Shown in pieces: positions 53,489 to 62,402 of a stretch of DNA of 64,000 nucleotides. Under the pieces are notes generated by a model that was given only the letters and a program-made list of their open reading frames with translations, was not told the DNA's origin and did no database searches. The first letter of the stretch is position 1. Every line of letters begins with the position of its first letter. Source of the DNA: Natronomonas salina. GTDB lineage: Archaea; Halobacteriota; Halobacteria; Halobacteriales; Haloarculaceae. The stretch spans positions 2,542,001-2,606,000 of the forward strand of contig NZ_CP058335.1 in the NCBI RefSeq assembly GCF_013391105.1, written 5' to 3'. A program made the translations under genes and the position numbers.

Positions 53489-54353
53489 ATGTCACGAAAC
53501 CGATCGGACTCGACGGCAGCCGAACAGCCTACGAACGACGAAGGCGGCGGACTGGTCCAGACCGAGGTGACCGCCGACCCCGGCGGGGCCGCCGGCCCGG
53601 CCGACGTCGTGGTCTCGACGCGGGACCTCGACGTCTACTACGGGGACCAGCGGGCCTTACAGAGCGTCTCGCTGGACATCCCCGAGGAGCGGGTGACCGC
53701 GCTCATCGGGCCCTCGGGGGTGCGGGAAGTCGACGTTCCTCCGGTGTCTCAACCGGATGAACGACCTCATCGGCGCCGCCCGGGTGGACGGGACGGTCGA
53801 ACTCGGGGGCAAGAACGTCTACGACGAGGACGTCGACCCCGTCGCGCTCAGACGGCGGATCGGGATGGTCTTCCAGACGCCGAACCCGTTCCCGAAGTCC
53901 ATCTACGACAACGTCGCCTACGGACTCCGGGTCCAGGGCTTCGACGGCGACGTCGACGAGCGCGTCGAGTCGGCCCTCCGCCGGGCGGCCCTCTGGGACG
54001 AGGTCGAGGGGCGGCTGGACCGCTCTGCGCTGGACCTCTCCGGCGGCCAGCAACAGCGGGTCTGCATCGCCCGCGCCATCGCGCCCGACCCCGAGGTCGT
54101 CCTGATGGACGAACCCGCGTCGGCGCTCGACCCGATCGCGACCTCGAAGGTCGAGGACCTCATCGCCGACCTCGCCGAGGAGTACACCGTCGTCATCGTC
54201 ACCCACAACATGCAGCAGGCGGCCCGCATCTCCGACCGGACGGCGGTGTTCCTCACCGGCGGCGAACTCGTCGAGGTCGACGACACCGAGACGGTCTTCG
54301 AGAACCCGGACGACCAGCGCGTCGAGGACTACATCACGGGGAAGTTCGGATAA
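53489..54353 (+). pseudogene. pstB: Phosphate ABC transporter ATPase PstB, frameshifted
   Basis: The gene is read in two frames. Codons from 53489 give the N-terminus and the strand before Walker A (A-L-I-G-P-S-G). After the five-G run at 53716-53720 the frame shifts; the continuation, starting C-G-K-S-T-F-L-R at 53721, runs to 54353 with D-L-S-G-G-Q-Q-Q-R and V-L-M-D-E-P. One base too many in the run (four expected) breaks the P-loop and would abolish ATP binding. Either a sequencing error or a genuine inactivation. The rest is intact, about 287 residues. It sits between pstA and phoU. Confidence 0.9.
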
Positions 54354-54355
54354 CC

Positions 54356-55033
54356 ATGCCCCGGGAATCCTACCAGCGCCGGCTGGCCGCGCTCCGCGAC
54401 CGCGTCGTCGAGATGGCCGACCTGGTCGTCCAGCGGCTACGGCTGGCCCTCGAGACCCTCGAGTCCGGCGACAGGCGGCTGGCCCGCGAGGTCGTCGAGG
54501 GCGACCACGAGATCAACGAGCTGTACCTCGACCTCGAGTCCGAGTGCATCGACCTGTTCGCCCTCGAGCAGCCCGTCGCCGGCGACCTCCGCTTCGTCGC
54601 CGCGTCGTTCAAGATCATCACCGACCTCGAGCGGATCGGCGACCTCGCGACCAACCTCGCGGCCTACGCCGCCGAGGTCGGCGGCGGCGTCTACGCGGAG
54701 GTGGACGTCCGCCGGATCGGCGCGCTGACGGCCGAGATGGTCGAGGACGCTATCGACGCGTTCGACCGCGGCGACGCCGCCGCCTGCTTCGAGATCGACC
54801 GCCGGGACGACGAGGTCGACACGCACTGCGAACAGGCCGGCGAGGTCGTCGTCCGGGACCTCATCACGCGGGAGCACGGCGACCTCTCCGAGTCGCGGGT
54901 GGAGGCCATCATGGACGAGGTGTCGCTCGTGTTGCTGATGATCCGTGACCTCGAGCGGGTCGGCGACCACGCCGTGAACATCGCCGCGCGGACGCTCTAC
55001 ATGGAGGAGAACGACGATGAGCTCCTCTATTGA
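54356..55033 (+). CDS. phoU: Phosphate signalling regulator PhoU
   Basis: A 225-residue PhoU with two three-helix repeats. Each repeat has an E/D-x-x-x-D metal-binding pattern ([13 protein letters not shown] near 86 and [13 protein letters not shown] near 200). PhoU couples Pst activity to phosphate control. It starts two bases after the pstB stop and overlaps by 17 bases the start of the AbrB-PhoU gene. Confidence 0.93.
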   Translation: MPRESYQRRLAALRDRVVEMADLVVQRLRLALETLESGDRRLAREVVEGDHEINELYLDLESECIDLFALEQPVAGDLRFVAASFKIITDLERIGDLATNLAAYAAEVGGGVYAEVDVRRIGALTAEMVEDAIDAFDRGDAAACFEIDRRDDEVDTHCEQAGEVVVRDLITREHGDLSESRVEAIMDEVSLVLLMIRDLERVGDHAVNIAARTLYMEENDDELLY

Positions 55034-56021
55034 CGGCCCCAGCGAGCGGAAGGTCCAGCTGACCGGCGGCTCGACGTACACCGTCTCGCTGCCGAAGGAG
55101 TGGGCCGACGACAACGGCGTCGCCGTCGGGACGCGGCTCTACCTCTACCCCCACCGCGACCGGTCGCTGGTCGTCCGCCCGGTCGACGACGGCGACAACC
55201 TGGGCCGGAAGCGCATCGACGCCTACGGCGTCGACGAGGCGGCGCTGTGGGACCGCGTCACGGCGGCGTACCTCGCCGGCAACGACGCCATCGAGATCCG
55301 GGCGAACGGCGGCATCGAGCCGGTCCACCGGCGGGTCGCCCGCCGCGCGAGCACCCAGCTGGCCGGCCTCGAGGTCCTCGAGGAGAGCGACAGCCACGTC
55401 GAGCTCTACGACGTCCTCGAGACCGAGCAGGTGTCGCTGTCGGACGCCGTCGAGCAGTGCCTCACCGTGACGCTGTCGATGCACGAGGAGGCCGTCGAGA
55501 CCGTCGTCGAGGCCGACGCCGACCGCGCGTCGCTGGTCCGGGACGTCGACGACGACGTCGACCGGCTGTTCGCGCTCGTGGCCCGCAACTTCCGGCGGTC
55601 GCTGGCCGACATCGAGGAGCTGCACCGCCTCGGCGTCAGCCGCGAGGCCGCCTTCGCCTCCTACATGTGCGCCCGGCAGCTCGAGCGGGTCGGCGACCAC
55701 GCCGAGCGCATCGCCGCGGTGGCCGGGCGGCTCTCGGCGCCACCCGCCGAGGACCTGGCCGAACGGATCACCGATCTCGGCGGTCGCACCCGGGCGGTCG
55801 TCGACGGCACGGTCGGCGGCGTCCTCGAGGAGGACGGGACCCGGATCGAGCGCGCGCGCAGCCAGGCCGACGCGCTCGACGCGGACCTCGAGGCCCTCGA
55901 CCGCGACCTCTACGAGGAGCGCGCCGACGAGGACGCCTACCTCCTCTCGGACGTCCACGACGCTCTCGTGCGGACGGCCGCCCACGGGCGGAACGTCGCC
56001 GAGCTCGCGCAGCGTCGCTGA
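55017..56021 (+). CDS. AbrB/SpoVT-type DNA-binding plus PhoU-domain regulator
   Basis: A 334-residue protein. Residues 10-55 are an AbrB-like swapped-hairpin domain ([18 protein letters not shown]), and the rest is one or two PhoU-like helical repeats ([15 protein letters not shown]). The domain order suits a phosphate-responsive transcription regulator. It overlaps phoU and is likely the operon's last gene. It may bind the inverted sites upstream of pstS, which is inference. Confidence 0.87.
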   Translation: MSSSIDGPSERKVQLTGGSTYTVSLPKEWADDNGVAVGTRLYLYPHRDRSLVVRPVDDGDNLGRKRIDAYGVDEAALWDRVTAAYLAGNDAIEIRANGGIEPVHRRVARRASTQLAGLEVLEESDSHVELYDVLETEQVSLSDAVEQCLTVTLSMHEEAVETVVEADADRASLVRDVDDDVDRLFALVARNFRRSLADIEELHRLGVSREAAFASYMCARQLERVGDHAERIAAVAGRLSAPPAEDLAERITDLGGRTRAVVDGTVGGVLEEDGTRIERARSQADALDADLEALDRDLYEERADEDAYLLSDVHDALVRTAAHGRNVAELAQRR

Positions 56022-56076
56022 CCGGCGCGGTCGGCGACTCCATCCTCGCTCCAGCCGGCGTCGGTGCCCGACCTCT

Positions 56077-56502
56077 TCAGGCGAGCTCGTCGAACAGCTG
56101 GGCGACCCGTCGTCGAATCTCGTCCCGTATCGCGGCGACCGCCGCGGGGGGACGTCCGTCCGGGTCGTCCAGATCCCAGTCGCGGTTCTCCCCGCCCCAC
56201 CCGGCCGGGCAGACGTCGTCCGCCGAACAGCCCATCGTGACCACCAGGTCGCTGCGCCGGAGTTCCTCGACGGTCACCTCCCTCGGGGTGCGGTCGGAGA
56301 CGTCGATCCCGATCTCTTCCATCGCCGCGACAACCTCCGGGTGCACCTCGTCGGCCGGCCGCGTCCCGCCGGTCACCAGCGAGACGTCGCCCTCGAGGCC
56401 CCCCGCGTCGAGTTCCCGCCGCGCGAAGGCGTACGCCATTTGCGACCGGCCGGCGTTCTGGACGCAGACGAACGCCACCGTCGTGGGGTCGCTCTCGGTC
56501 AC
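56077..56502 (-). CDS. arsC: Arsenate reductase, low-molecular-weight phosphatase type
   Basis: A 141-residue LMW-PTP fold protein. The P-loop C-V-Q-N-A-G-R-S (Cys13, Arg19) is the CX5R phosphatase motif; later Cys residues near M-G-C-S-A-D-D-V-C-P (about 95-102) are the shuttle cysteines of thioredoxin-coupled ArsC. It reduces arsenate to arsenite. It is the third gene of arsR-acr3-arsC, six bases after the acr3 stop. Confidence 0.9.
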   Translation of the reverse strand: MTESDPTTVAFVCVQNAGRSQMAYAFARRELDAGGLEGDVSLVTGGTRPADEVHPEVVAAMEEIGIDVSDRTPREVTVEELRRSDLVVTMGCSADDVCPAGWGGENRDWDLDDPDGRPPAAVAAIRDEIRRRVAQLFDELA

Positions 56503-56508
56503 GGTCGG

Positions 56509-57672
56509 TCAGTCGTCGTCCGTCGTCGGCTCCGCGGTCGATTCGCCGCGTCCGGTCGCGGTCCGGCCGGTCCACTCGAACCGCCGCTGGAAGTACAGCG
56601 CGACGTGGACGAGCGCCAGGAGGACGGGCACCTCGATGAGCGGCCCGACGACGGTCGCGAAGGCGACGCTCGAGCCGACGCCGAAGACCGCGACGGCGAC
56701 GGCGATGGCGAGCTCGAAGTTGTTCGAGGCCGCGGTGAACCCGATGGCGGTGGTCGTCGAGTAGTCGGCGCCGACCCCCCGGCCCATCCCGAAGCTCACG
56801 AGGAACATGACGACGAAGTAGATCGTCAGCGGGACCGCGATGAGCAGCACGTCGGTCGGCGCGGCGACGATGCGGCCGCCCTGCGTGGCGAACATCACGA
56901 CGACCGTGAACAGCAGCGCGACGAGGGTCAGCGGGTCGACCGCCGGGACGAACGTCTCGTCGTACCACGCCTCGCCCTTCCGCCGGGTGCCGACGTAGCG
57001 GGAGAGGAAGCCCGCGGCGAAGGGGACGCCGAGGAAGACGACGATGGCCTCGAACACCTGCACCGGCGAGACGTCGAAGGTCGTGACGCCGGCGACGAGC
57101 GACTCCATCCCGAGCATCGGCGGCAGGACGAGCGCGAAGAACCAGACGTAGACGCCGTACGTGACGATCTGGAAGAGGCTGTTGAACGCGACCAGCCCGG
57201 TGACGTACTCGGGGGAGCCCTCCGCCAGCTCGTTCCAGACCAGGACCATCGCGATGCAGCGGGCCATCCCGATGAAGACGAGCCCGAGGAAGTACTCGGG
57301 GCGGGCCGGCAGCCCTGGGACGACGCCGCCGAAGAAGACGACGGCCAGCGCGAACATCAGCGTCGGGCCGACGAGCCAGTTCTGGACGAGGCTCAGCCCC
57401 AGGACGCGCCAGTTGCGGAACACGGTCGGGAGCCGCGAGTAGTCCGCCTTCGCCAGCGGCGGGTACATCATCAGGACCAGGCCGAGTTCGACGAGGTGGT
57501 ACTCGCGGATCGGCTCGGTCACCGACTGCGCGACGGAACCGAGCCCGACGCCCACCGCCATCGCGGCGAAGATCCAGACGGTGAGGTAGCGGTCCAGGAA
57601 GTCCATCGACCGTGGGTCCCCGCAGCTCTCGCAGCCGCAGTCGGGGCCGTGCTCGCGGGCGACCTCACTCAC
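56509..57672 (-). CDS. acr3: Arsenite efflux transporter, ACR3 family
   Basis: A 387-residue membrane protein with ten segments. The conserved A-R-C-I-A-M-V-L-V-W-N (active Cys) is present near 140, and an N-terminal C-G-C-E-S-C-G cluster (residues 12-18) precedes TM1 and may bind As(III). It expels arsenite. Its start overlaps arsR by 8 bases, and arsC follows. Confidence 0.93.
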   Translation of the reverse strand: MSEVAREHGPDCGCESCGDPRSMDFLDRYLTVWIFAAMAVGVGLGSVAQSVTEPIREYHLVELGLVLMMYPPLAKADYSRLPTVFRNWRVLGLSLVQNWLVGPTLMFALAVVFFGGVVPGLPARPEYFLGLVFIGMARCIAMVLVWNELAEGSPEYVTGLVAFNSLFQIVTYGVYVWFFALVLPPMLGMESLVAGVTTFDVSPVQVFEAIVVFLGVPFAAGFLSRYVGTRRKGEAWYDETFVPAVDPLTLVALLFTVVVMFATQGGRIVAAPTDVLLIAVPLTIYFVVMFLVSFGMGRGVGADYSTTTAIGFTAASNNFELAIAVAVAVFGVGSSVAFATVVGPLIEVPVLLALVHVALYFQRRFEWTGRTATGRGESTAEPTTDDD

Positions 57673-58063
57673 CGTCGACGCACCCCTCCAGGACCGTCAC
57701 GAGCGCGACCGCGCGGTTCGTCGCGCGGTACTTCTTCCAGCGGCCGTCCTTGCGTCCCTCGACGAGCCCCGCGTCGACGAGCGCCGACAGCGCGTGGCTG
57801 AGCCCGCTGTCGGAGACGTCGACGACCGCGCTGAGTTCGCAGACACAGAGCTCCTCGCCGGCGGCGACGAGCACGCGGACGAGCCGATAGCGCGTCTCGC
57901 TGGCCAGCGCCGAGAGGACGTCCAGTTCCGCGGCGAGCCGGCCGCCCCCGAGCGCCGACTCCAGGTCCTCCAACTCCGAGATGCGACGGTCGACGTCCTC
58001 GCTGCGGCACTCCTCGAGTTCGTCGTCGAGATACCGCCGGATGCGTTCCTGTGACTCTGCCAT
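57665..58063 (-). CDS. arsR: ArsR family arsenic-responsive repressor
   Basis: A 132-residue winged-helix regulator. It has the metalloid site E-L-C-V-C-E-L (near 70-76), the position of ArsR Cys ligands, then S-H-A-L-S-A-L-V-D-A-G-L-V and the wing R-K-D-G-R-W-K-K-Y-R. It would repress the ars operon until arsenite binds. Start chosen at 58063 because the upstream extension has no family resemblance; a TTAATT element (58090-58095) lies about 30 bases upstream. Confidence 0.92.
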   Translation of the reverse strand: MAESQERIRRYLDDELEECRSEDVDRRISELEDLESALGGGRLAAELDVLSALASETRYRLVRVLVAAGEELCVCELSAVVDVSDSGLSHALSALVDAGLVEGRKDGRWKKYRATNRAVALVTVLEGCVDGE

Positions 58064-58110
58064 TGGCCAACGCTTGAACGACCTCTCAATTAATGGTTCC
58101 GATGGATCGT
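58063..58110 (-). promoter_or_regulatory. arsR control region
   Basis: Includes the perfect 8-bp palindrome TTGGCCAA at 58064-58071, next to the start codon, TTGA...TCAA half sites (58074-58090) and the TTAATT box. These are plausible operator and promoter elements for ArsR autoregulation. The 197-base gap to the next gene otherwise holds no gene. Confidence 0.4.
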
Positions 58111-58225
58111 GACAGAAGAAGTTGGAAACCCAGATATGCGCTGATTCCGGCTGTACATGGGTGATAAGCCTCTCCTTGGTATATCGGGCTATTGAGAGAG
58201 TATTCAACTGTAATCCGCGTCGGGT

Positions 58226-58250
58226 CGACCCCCGATTCGTTGGGGGGTCG
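58226..58250 (-). terminator. Hairpin after the C2H2-like zinc-finger gene
   Basis: CGACCCCC (58226-58233) pairs with GGGGGTCG (58243-58250) around a 9-base loop, 10 bases after the stop of the small zinc-finger gene on the minus strand. It may be a terminator or an mRNA 3'-end structure; archaeal termination normally relies on T tracts, which are absent, so this is tentative. Confidence 0.35.
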
Positions 58251-58260
58251 GTCTCGTCGA

Positions 58261-58521
58261 TCAGAGACGATCCAGGAGCATCGAGCTGATCGTGCTCTTC
58301 CGGTGGGCCGTCATCAGGTGGACGTAGACGTCGTCGTACTCCGGGCTGGCGAACTCACAGACCGGACAGCAGCGGTACTCCGTCTCGTCGCTCGGGGCGA
58401 GCGCGGGCTCCTCCAGGCTGCTGCCGCGCTGGTCGTCGACGCGTTCGACGGCACCCGCTGCGGTTCCGGCGGTCGACGGCAGTCGGTTCCGCGACGTCAG
58501 TTCGTTCTGGTCCAGCATCAT
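58261..58521 (-). CDS. C2H2-like zinc-finger small protein
   Basis: An 86-residue protein. The C-terminal part has C-P-V-C-E-F-A-S-P-E-Y-D-D-V-Y-V-H-L-M-T-A-H (about 52-73), a C2H2-like zinc finger. The first 45 residues are low-complexity Ser/Thr/Ala/Arg. It might bind DNA. The 227-base gap on its upstream side holds the hairpin GGAGCCGT/ACGGCTCC (58558-58577) and no gene. The start could also be two methionines in (58518). Confidence 0.65.
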   Translation of the reverse strand: MMLDQNELTSRNRLPSTAGTAAGAVERVDDQRGSSLEEPALAPSDETEYRCCPVCEFASPEYDDVYVHLMTAHRKSTISSMLLDRL

Positions 58522-58748
58522 GTGTCAGTCGTCCCCGTGGTGCAAAGACGGTTGCTAGGAGCCGTACGGACGGCTCCGTGGCCCTCAGTTGCAGTATCCC
58601 ATCGCCCGTTCGACGGTGGACCGCGTCGTATTCTCGACCCCATCGAGTAGATTTGGTTCGATTGTCGCTGCTCGCCGCCGACGTCTTCTCGAAGAAAGAG
58701 GTGGGTCGTTCGGGTTCCTCGACGGGAGTTCGGCCGACAGAGCGCCGC

Positions 58749-60839
58749 TCAGCAGCCCCTGCCCCGACCGCGGCCGGGGTTGTCCTCGTCGGCCCCCTCG
58801 TCGTTGCCGTGCCCGCGGTCCCCGTCGCCGTCCTCGGGTTCGTACACCCAGAGGCCGTCGTTGGGGTAGGTCCGGTTGTACTGGGAGGCGTCCTCGCAGA
58901 GGAGGACGCGGCCGTCCTCGAGGACGAGGACGTTGTCGATGTTGATGGGCACGTCGTCGATGACCTGCGGCGGGTCGGAGGCGTCGGCGCCGACGACCAC
59001 GGGCTCCAGCGTCGAGACGTCGTAGTCCTCGTCGAGTTCGGCGCGGTAGACGACGCCGCCGTCGACGCGCTGGATCCGGAGGTCGCCCTCGTCGTCGGAC
59101 ATCCCGTCGTTGAGCTCCGAGATGCCCACGTAGAGGTGGTCACCGGCCGTCGCGTCGTCGATGCTGTCGACGCCCTCGGCCTTCCGGAACTCGACGGTGG
59201 CGTCGATCTCCTTGGCCGCGGCGCGGGTCTCGAGGAACGGGACCTTCCGGAGTTCCTCGTCGACCCCGTCGGGGCCGTGTGCCTCGTACTGCTCGGCCCA
59301 CTCGAGGATCTCCTCGTCGGTGATCAGGTCGCGGTTGCCGCCGCGGGCGACCGCCTCGTCGGCCTCCCGGAGCGCGGCCTCGAGGTCGTCCTCCCAGTCG
59401 GTGTCGGCGTGGGTCTCGAGGTAGTCGCGCTGGGTGAGGTCGTCGTACTCGGCGATCCACGACTCCACCTCGGCGTTGCTCACGTGGCCGAGTTCGACCC
59501 ACTCGACCTCGAGGTCGACCTCGGCGGGCGGGTGGCTCTTCGCGGCTTCGTCGTTGGTCACCTCCGCGACGTGGAGCGTGCCCGCGACGTCGCCGGCGTC
59601 CTCGTAGCTGTGGATCGGCCGGTCGGCGACGAACTTGTAGACCCCCTTGTTCTCGCCGTCGGAGGTGAGGTAGACGGTCTTCCGGTCGGCCTGGACGTCC
59701 GGGGCCTCGAAGGCCGCCCGACCCATCGCCCAGTGCTTGACGGGCGTCGGCTCGTCGGCGGTCGGGTCCCGGATCTCGACGATGTAGCCGTAGCGGTAGG
59801 GGTTCGGGTACCCCTCGCCGATCGGTTCGAGGGTGTTCTCGCCGTCGGCCTGGTCGACCGGGTCGGCGCCGAGGTAGTAGGCGAGCATCTCGACGCCGCC
59901 GAGGGCCCACGACCCCTGGAGGCTCCAGGACTCGTCGCCGAAGACGTCGTCGATCGCCTCCTGGGCGTCCATCGGATTCGGCCGGTTCCAGAACGCGGCG
60001 GCGCCGCGGCGCCCGACGCCGTCGCCCCGCTCGACGACGTCGCTGACGGTCGCGGGGCCGGCCACACGGGGGTGGGCGTAGTTCTCCTCGGCGGACAGCG
60101 GCGTCTCCCACGGGCTGAGGTCCCCGTAGCAGTTGATGCGCGTCCCGCCGATGGCACGGAAGGCCGCGGCGTTCTCGAGGTTCTCCGTGTTCTCGAGGTC
60201 GGCGTGCCAGCCGCCGTCGTCGTCGCGTTCGATCGGCATCCGGGTGATGCTCCCCGGGCTGGTCTCGACGTTGGTGAAGAGGTAGCCCGCGGTGCCGTCG
60301 TCCGCCGTGGCGACGAACTGGTTCATGTCCTGGTTGTAGCCGACGTCGCCGTACCGGCTGCCAGCGAACTCGGCGACGTCGGTCCCGTCCGGCGTCGTCG
60401 GGTGGCCGAACCGCTCGTCGCCGCCGTCGATGGGGTCGCCCTCCTGAACGAGGAGCTCGTACTCGCCGTCGGCGACGCGGACCCGTCCCTGCTCCTCGTC
60501 GGTTCGCGGCGCCGCGAGCTCCTCGAAGTCGTCGTTCGTCCCGTCCTGCTGGAACTGGAACCCCTCGACGACGCCGACGCCGCCCCTGTCGAACGGCTCG
60601 GGGTTGTCGCGGCTCGGGTGCTGGAGGCTGAAGATCAGTTCGTCCGTCTCGGTGACGAAGGGCCCGGTCACCTCGGCGCCGAAGGCGGTCGTCGCGAACC
60701 GCTTGAGGTCGCCGTCGACCCAGGGGGCGTTCCGCGTGTCGCCGTCTCCGTCCTGTGCGCTCGTCAGTCCCATCGTGGCCGCCCCGGCGGCGGCCGCCAC
60801 CGACGTGGCCATCAGGGACCGGCGGTCGAGTCGTACCAT
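58749..60839 (-). CDS. phoX: PhoX-like alkaline phosphatase family protein (DUF839), Tat-exported
   Basis: A 696-residue exported protein. R-R-S-L-M-A-T near 6-12 and an Ala-rich core to about 26 form a Tat-type signal ending before D-G-D-G-D. The rest fits the PhoX/DUF839 beta-propeller, with Y-G-D-L-S-P-W-E-T-P (about 239-248) and other conserved blocks. PhoX releases phosphate from organic esters using Ca2+ and Fe3+. Its position near the pst operon fits phosphate scavenging. A TATTATAAA element is 38-45 bases before the start, so a short leader is likely. Confidence 0.85.
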   Translation of the reverse strand: MVRLDRRSLMATSVAAAAGAATMGLTSAQDGDGDTRNAPWVDGDLKRFATTAFGAEVTGPFVTETDELIFSLQHPSRDNPEPFDRGGVGVVEGFQFQQDGTNDDFEELAAPRTDEEQGRVRVADGEYELLVQEGDPIDGGDERFGHPTTPDGTDVAEFAGSRYGDVGYNQDMNQFVATADDGTAGYLFTNVETSPGSITRMPIERDDDGGWHADLENTENLENAAAFRAIGGTRINCYGDLSPWETPLSAEENYAHPRVAGPATVSDVVERGDGVGRRGAAAFWNRPNPMDAQEAIDDVFGDESWSLQGSWALGGVEMLAYYLGADPVDQADGENTLEPIGEGYPNPYRYGYIVEIRDPTADEPTPVKHWAMGRAAFEAPDVQADRKTVYLTSDGENKGVYKFVADRPIHSYEDAGDVAGTLHVAEVTNDEAAKSHPPAEVDLEVEWVELGHVSNAEVESWIAEYDDLTQRDYLETHADTDWEDDLEAALREADEAVARGGNRDLITDEEILEWAEQYEAHGPDGVDEELRKVPFLETRAAAKEIDATVEFRKAEGVDSIDDATAGDHLYVGISELNDGMSDDEGDLRIQRVDGGVVYRAELDEDYDVSTLEPVVVGADASDPPQVIDDVPINIDNVLVLEDGRVLLCEDASQYNRTYPNDGLWVYEPEDGDGDRGHGNDEGADEDNPGRGRGRGC

Positions 60840-60951
60840 GCAGGCGGGGAGTCGCCCAGCCGGCGAAAGGCGCTTTATAATAGGTCTACGTCCCCCCGCT
60901 GGGCTGTACTGGCCCGCCCATGCCGGTAAATACCCGCCCGTAACTCGGCGC

Positions 60952-62367
60952 TCAGATCCCCGACGGCGCCACGTCCCGGACGTCACGGAACGCGCCCTGG
61001 ACGACCTCCGAGAGCGCGGGGTGGACGTGGATGGTCTCCGCGACGGTCGTCGCGTCGGCGCCGGCCGCCACCGCCGTGCTCACCTCGTGGATCAGCGTCG
61101 AGGCCTCCGGCCCGACCACGTGACAGCCGAGCACCGCGTCGTCCTCGGCGACGAGGACCTTCGCGAAGCCGCCCTGTTCGAGGGCGGACCCGAGTGCGGT
61201 CTCGTCGTACTCGCAGGTCCCGACCTCGTAGCGCCCGTCCTCGAGGTCGGCCTCCGTCTCGCCGAGGCTGGCGACCTGCGGCGAGCCGAAGACGGCGTGG
61301 GCCATCCCCGGGTACTCGACGGCGACCTCGTTCCCGCGGACCGCGTTCTCGACGACGTACTTCGCCTCCTTGTCGCCGGAGTGCTTGAACATGTGATTCC
61401 CGGCGATGTCGCCGATGGCGTAGACGCCGTCCGCGGAGGTGCGCAGGTACTCGTCGGTCTCGACGAACCCCTTCTCCGTGGTCTCGATCCCGGCCGCCGA
61501 GACGTTCCAGGTGTCCGAGTTCGGCTGCCGCCCGGTCGCCAGCAGCAGTCGGTCGCCGGCGACCTCGATTCCCTCGCCGTCGTCGCTCTCGGCGGTGACC
61601 ACCTTCTCGCCGCCGGCCTCCTCGATGGCCGTCGCGCTGTACCCGAGGTGGAGTTCGTGCTTCTCCTCGTAGGCCCCGGTGAGTCGCTCGGCGACGTCCC
61701 GGTCCTCCTCGTCGAGGAGGCGTTCGCCGCGGCCGACGACGACCACCTCGGTTCCCATCTGAGAGAAGAAGTGACACATCTCGACGGCGATGTAGCCGCC
61801 GCCGACGACCACGAGGCGGTCCGGCCGCTCGGAGAGCCACAGCGCGTCGTCGCTCGTGAGGAACTCCGTCGCGTCGGTACCGTCGATGGGGTCGGGGACC
61901 ATCGGTCGGGAGCCGCCGGCGAGGACGACCCGCTCGGCGGTGAGCCGGTCGCTGTCCCCGCTGTCGTCCGCGCCGTCGCCATCGCTGGCTTCGCCGTCGA
62001 CCGCCACCGTCCGCTCGTCGACGAACTGCCCCTCGCACTGGTACAGGGAGATACCGTCGCGCTCGCGCGCTCGCTCCGTCTTCGCCTCGGCCGCCTCCCG
62101 TATCGTCGTCCGGACCTCGTCGACGATACCCTGGTAGTCGACGTCGTCCACCGAGGCCTCGATGCCGAGAGCCTCGGCGCTCCGCACCGTCTCGGCGACG
62201 TCCGCCCGGTGGATGAGCTTCTTCGTCGGGTTGCACCCGCGGTTGAGGCAGGTCCCGCCGAGTCGGCCGCGCTCGACGAGCGCGACGTCCATCCCCGCCT
62301 CGGCGGCCGCCGAGGCGACGATGTTGCCCGTACCACCGCCGAGGACGACGAGATCGAACTCTGGCAT
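60952..62367 (-). CDS. Pyridine nucleotide-disulfide oxidoreductase (bis-gamma-glutamylcystine or mycothione reductase-like)
   Basis: A 471-residue FAD protein of the lipoamide dehydrogenase family. G-G-G-T-G-N at 10-15, the redox-active C-L-N-R-G-C (Cys40, Cys45), the NAD motif G-G-G-Y-I-A, Y-A-I-G-D near 325 and the C-terminal H-V-H-P-A-L-S-E (His near 449, Glu near 454) are intact. The G-x-G-N start resembles mycothione reductases and haloarchaeal gamma-glutamylcysteine disulfide reductase more than canonical Lpd; mercuric reductase is less likely, since there is no C-terminal Cys pair. It would keep low-molecular thiols reduced. Confidence 0.85.
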   Translation of the reverse strand: MPEFDLVVLGGGTGNIVASAAAEAGMDVALVERGRLGGTCLNRGCNPTKKLIHRADVAETVRSAEALGIEASVDDVDYQGIVDEVRTTIREAAEAKTERARERDGISLYQCEGQFVDERTVAVDGEASDGDGADDSGDSDRLTAERVVLAGGSRPMVPDPIDGTDATEFLTSDDALWLSERPDRLVVVGGGYIAVEMCHFFSQMGTEVVVVGRGERLLDEEDRDVAERLTGAYEEKHELHLGYSATAIEEAGGEKVVTAESDDGEGIEVAGDRLLLATGRQPNSDTWNVSAAGIETTEKGFVETDEYLRTSADGVYAIGDIAGNHMFKHSGDKEAKYVVENAVRGNEVAVEYPGMAHAVFGSPQVASLGETEADLEDGRYEVGTCEYDETALGSALEQGGFAKVLVAEDDAVLGCHVVGPEASTLIHEVSTAVAAGADATTVAETIHVHPALSEVVQGAFRDVRDVAPSGI

Positions 62368-62402
62368 CTGGATGCCCGGGACTACGCCGGGCGCACCCTT
62401 GG

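Noticed and set aside
53489-55033. Single open frame joining the pstB start to phoU
   Set aside because: After the G run it is out of frame with PstB, giving an Arg-rich product; it merely happens to merge with the phoU frame.
58558-58577. Hairpin GGAGCCGT/ACGGCTCC as a terminator of phoX
   Set aside because: It is 170 bases beyond the phoX stop and lacks a T tract, so its role cannot be assigned.
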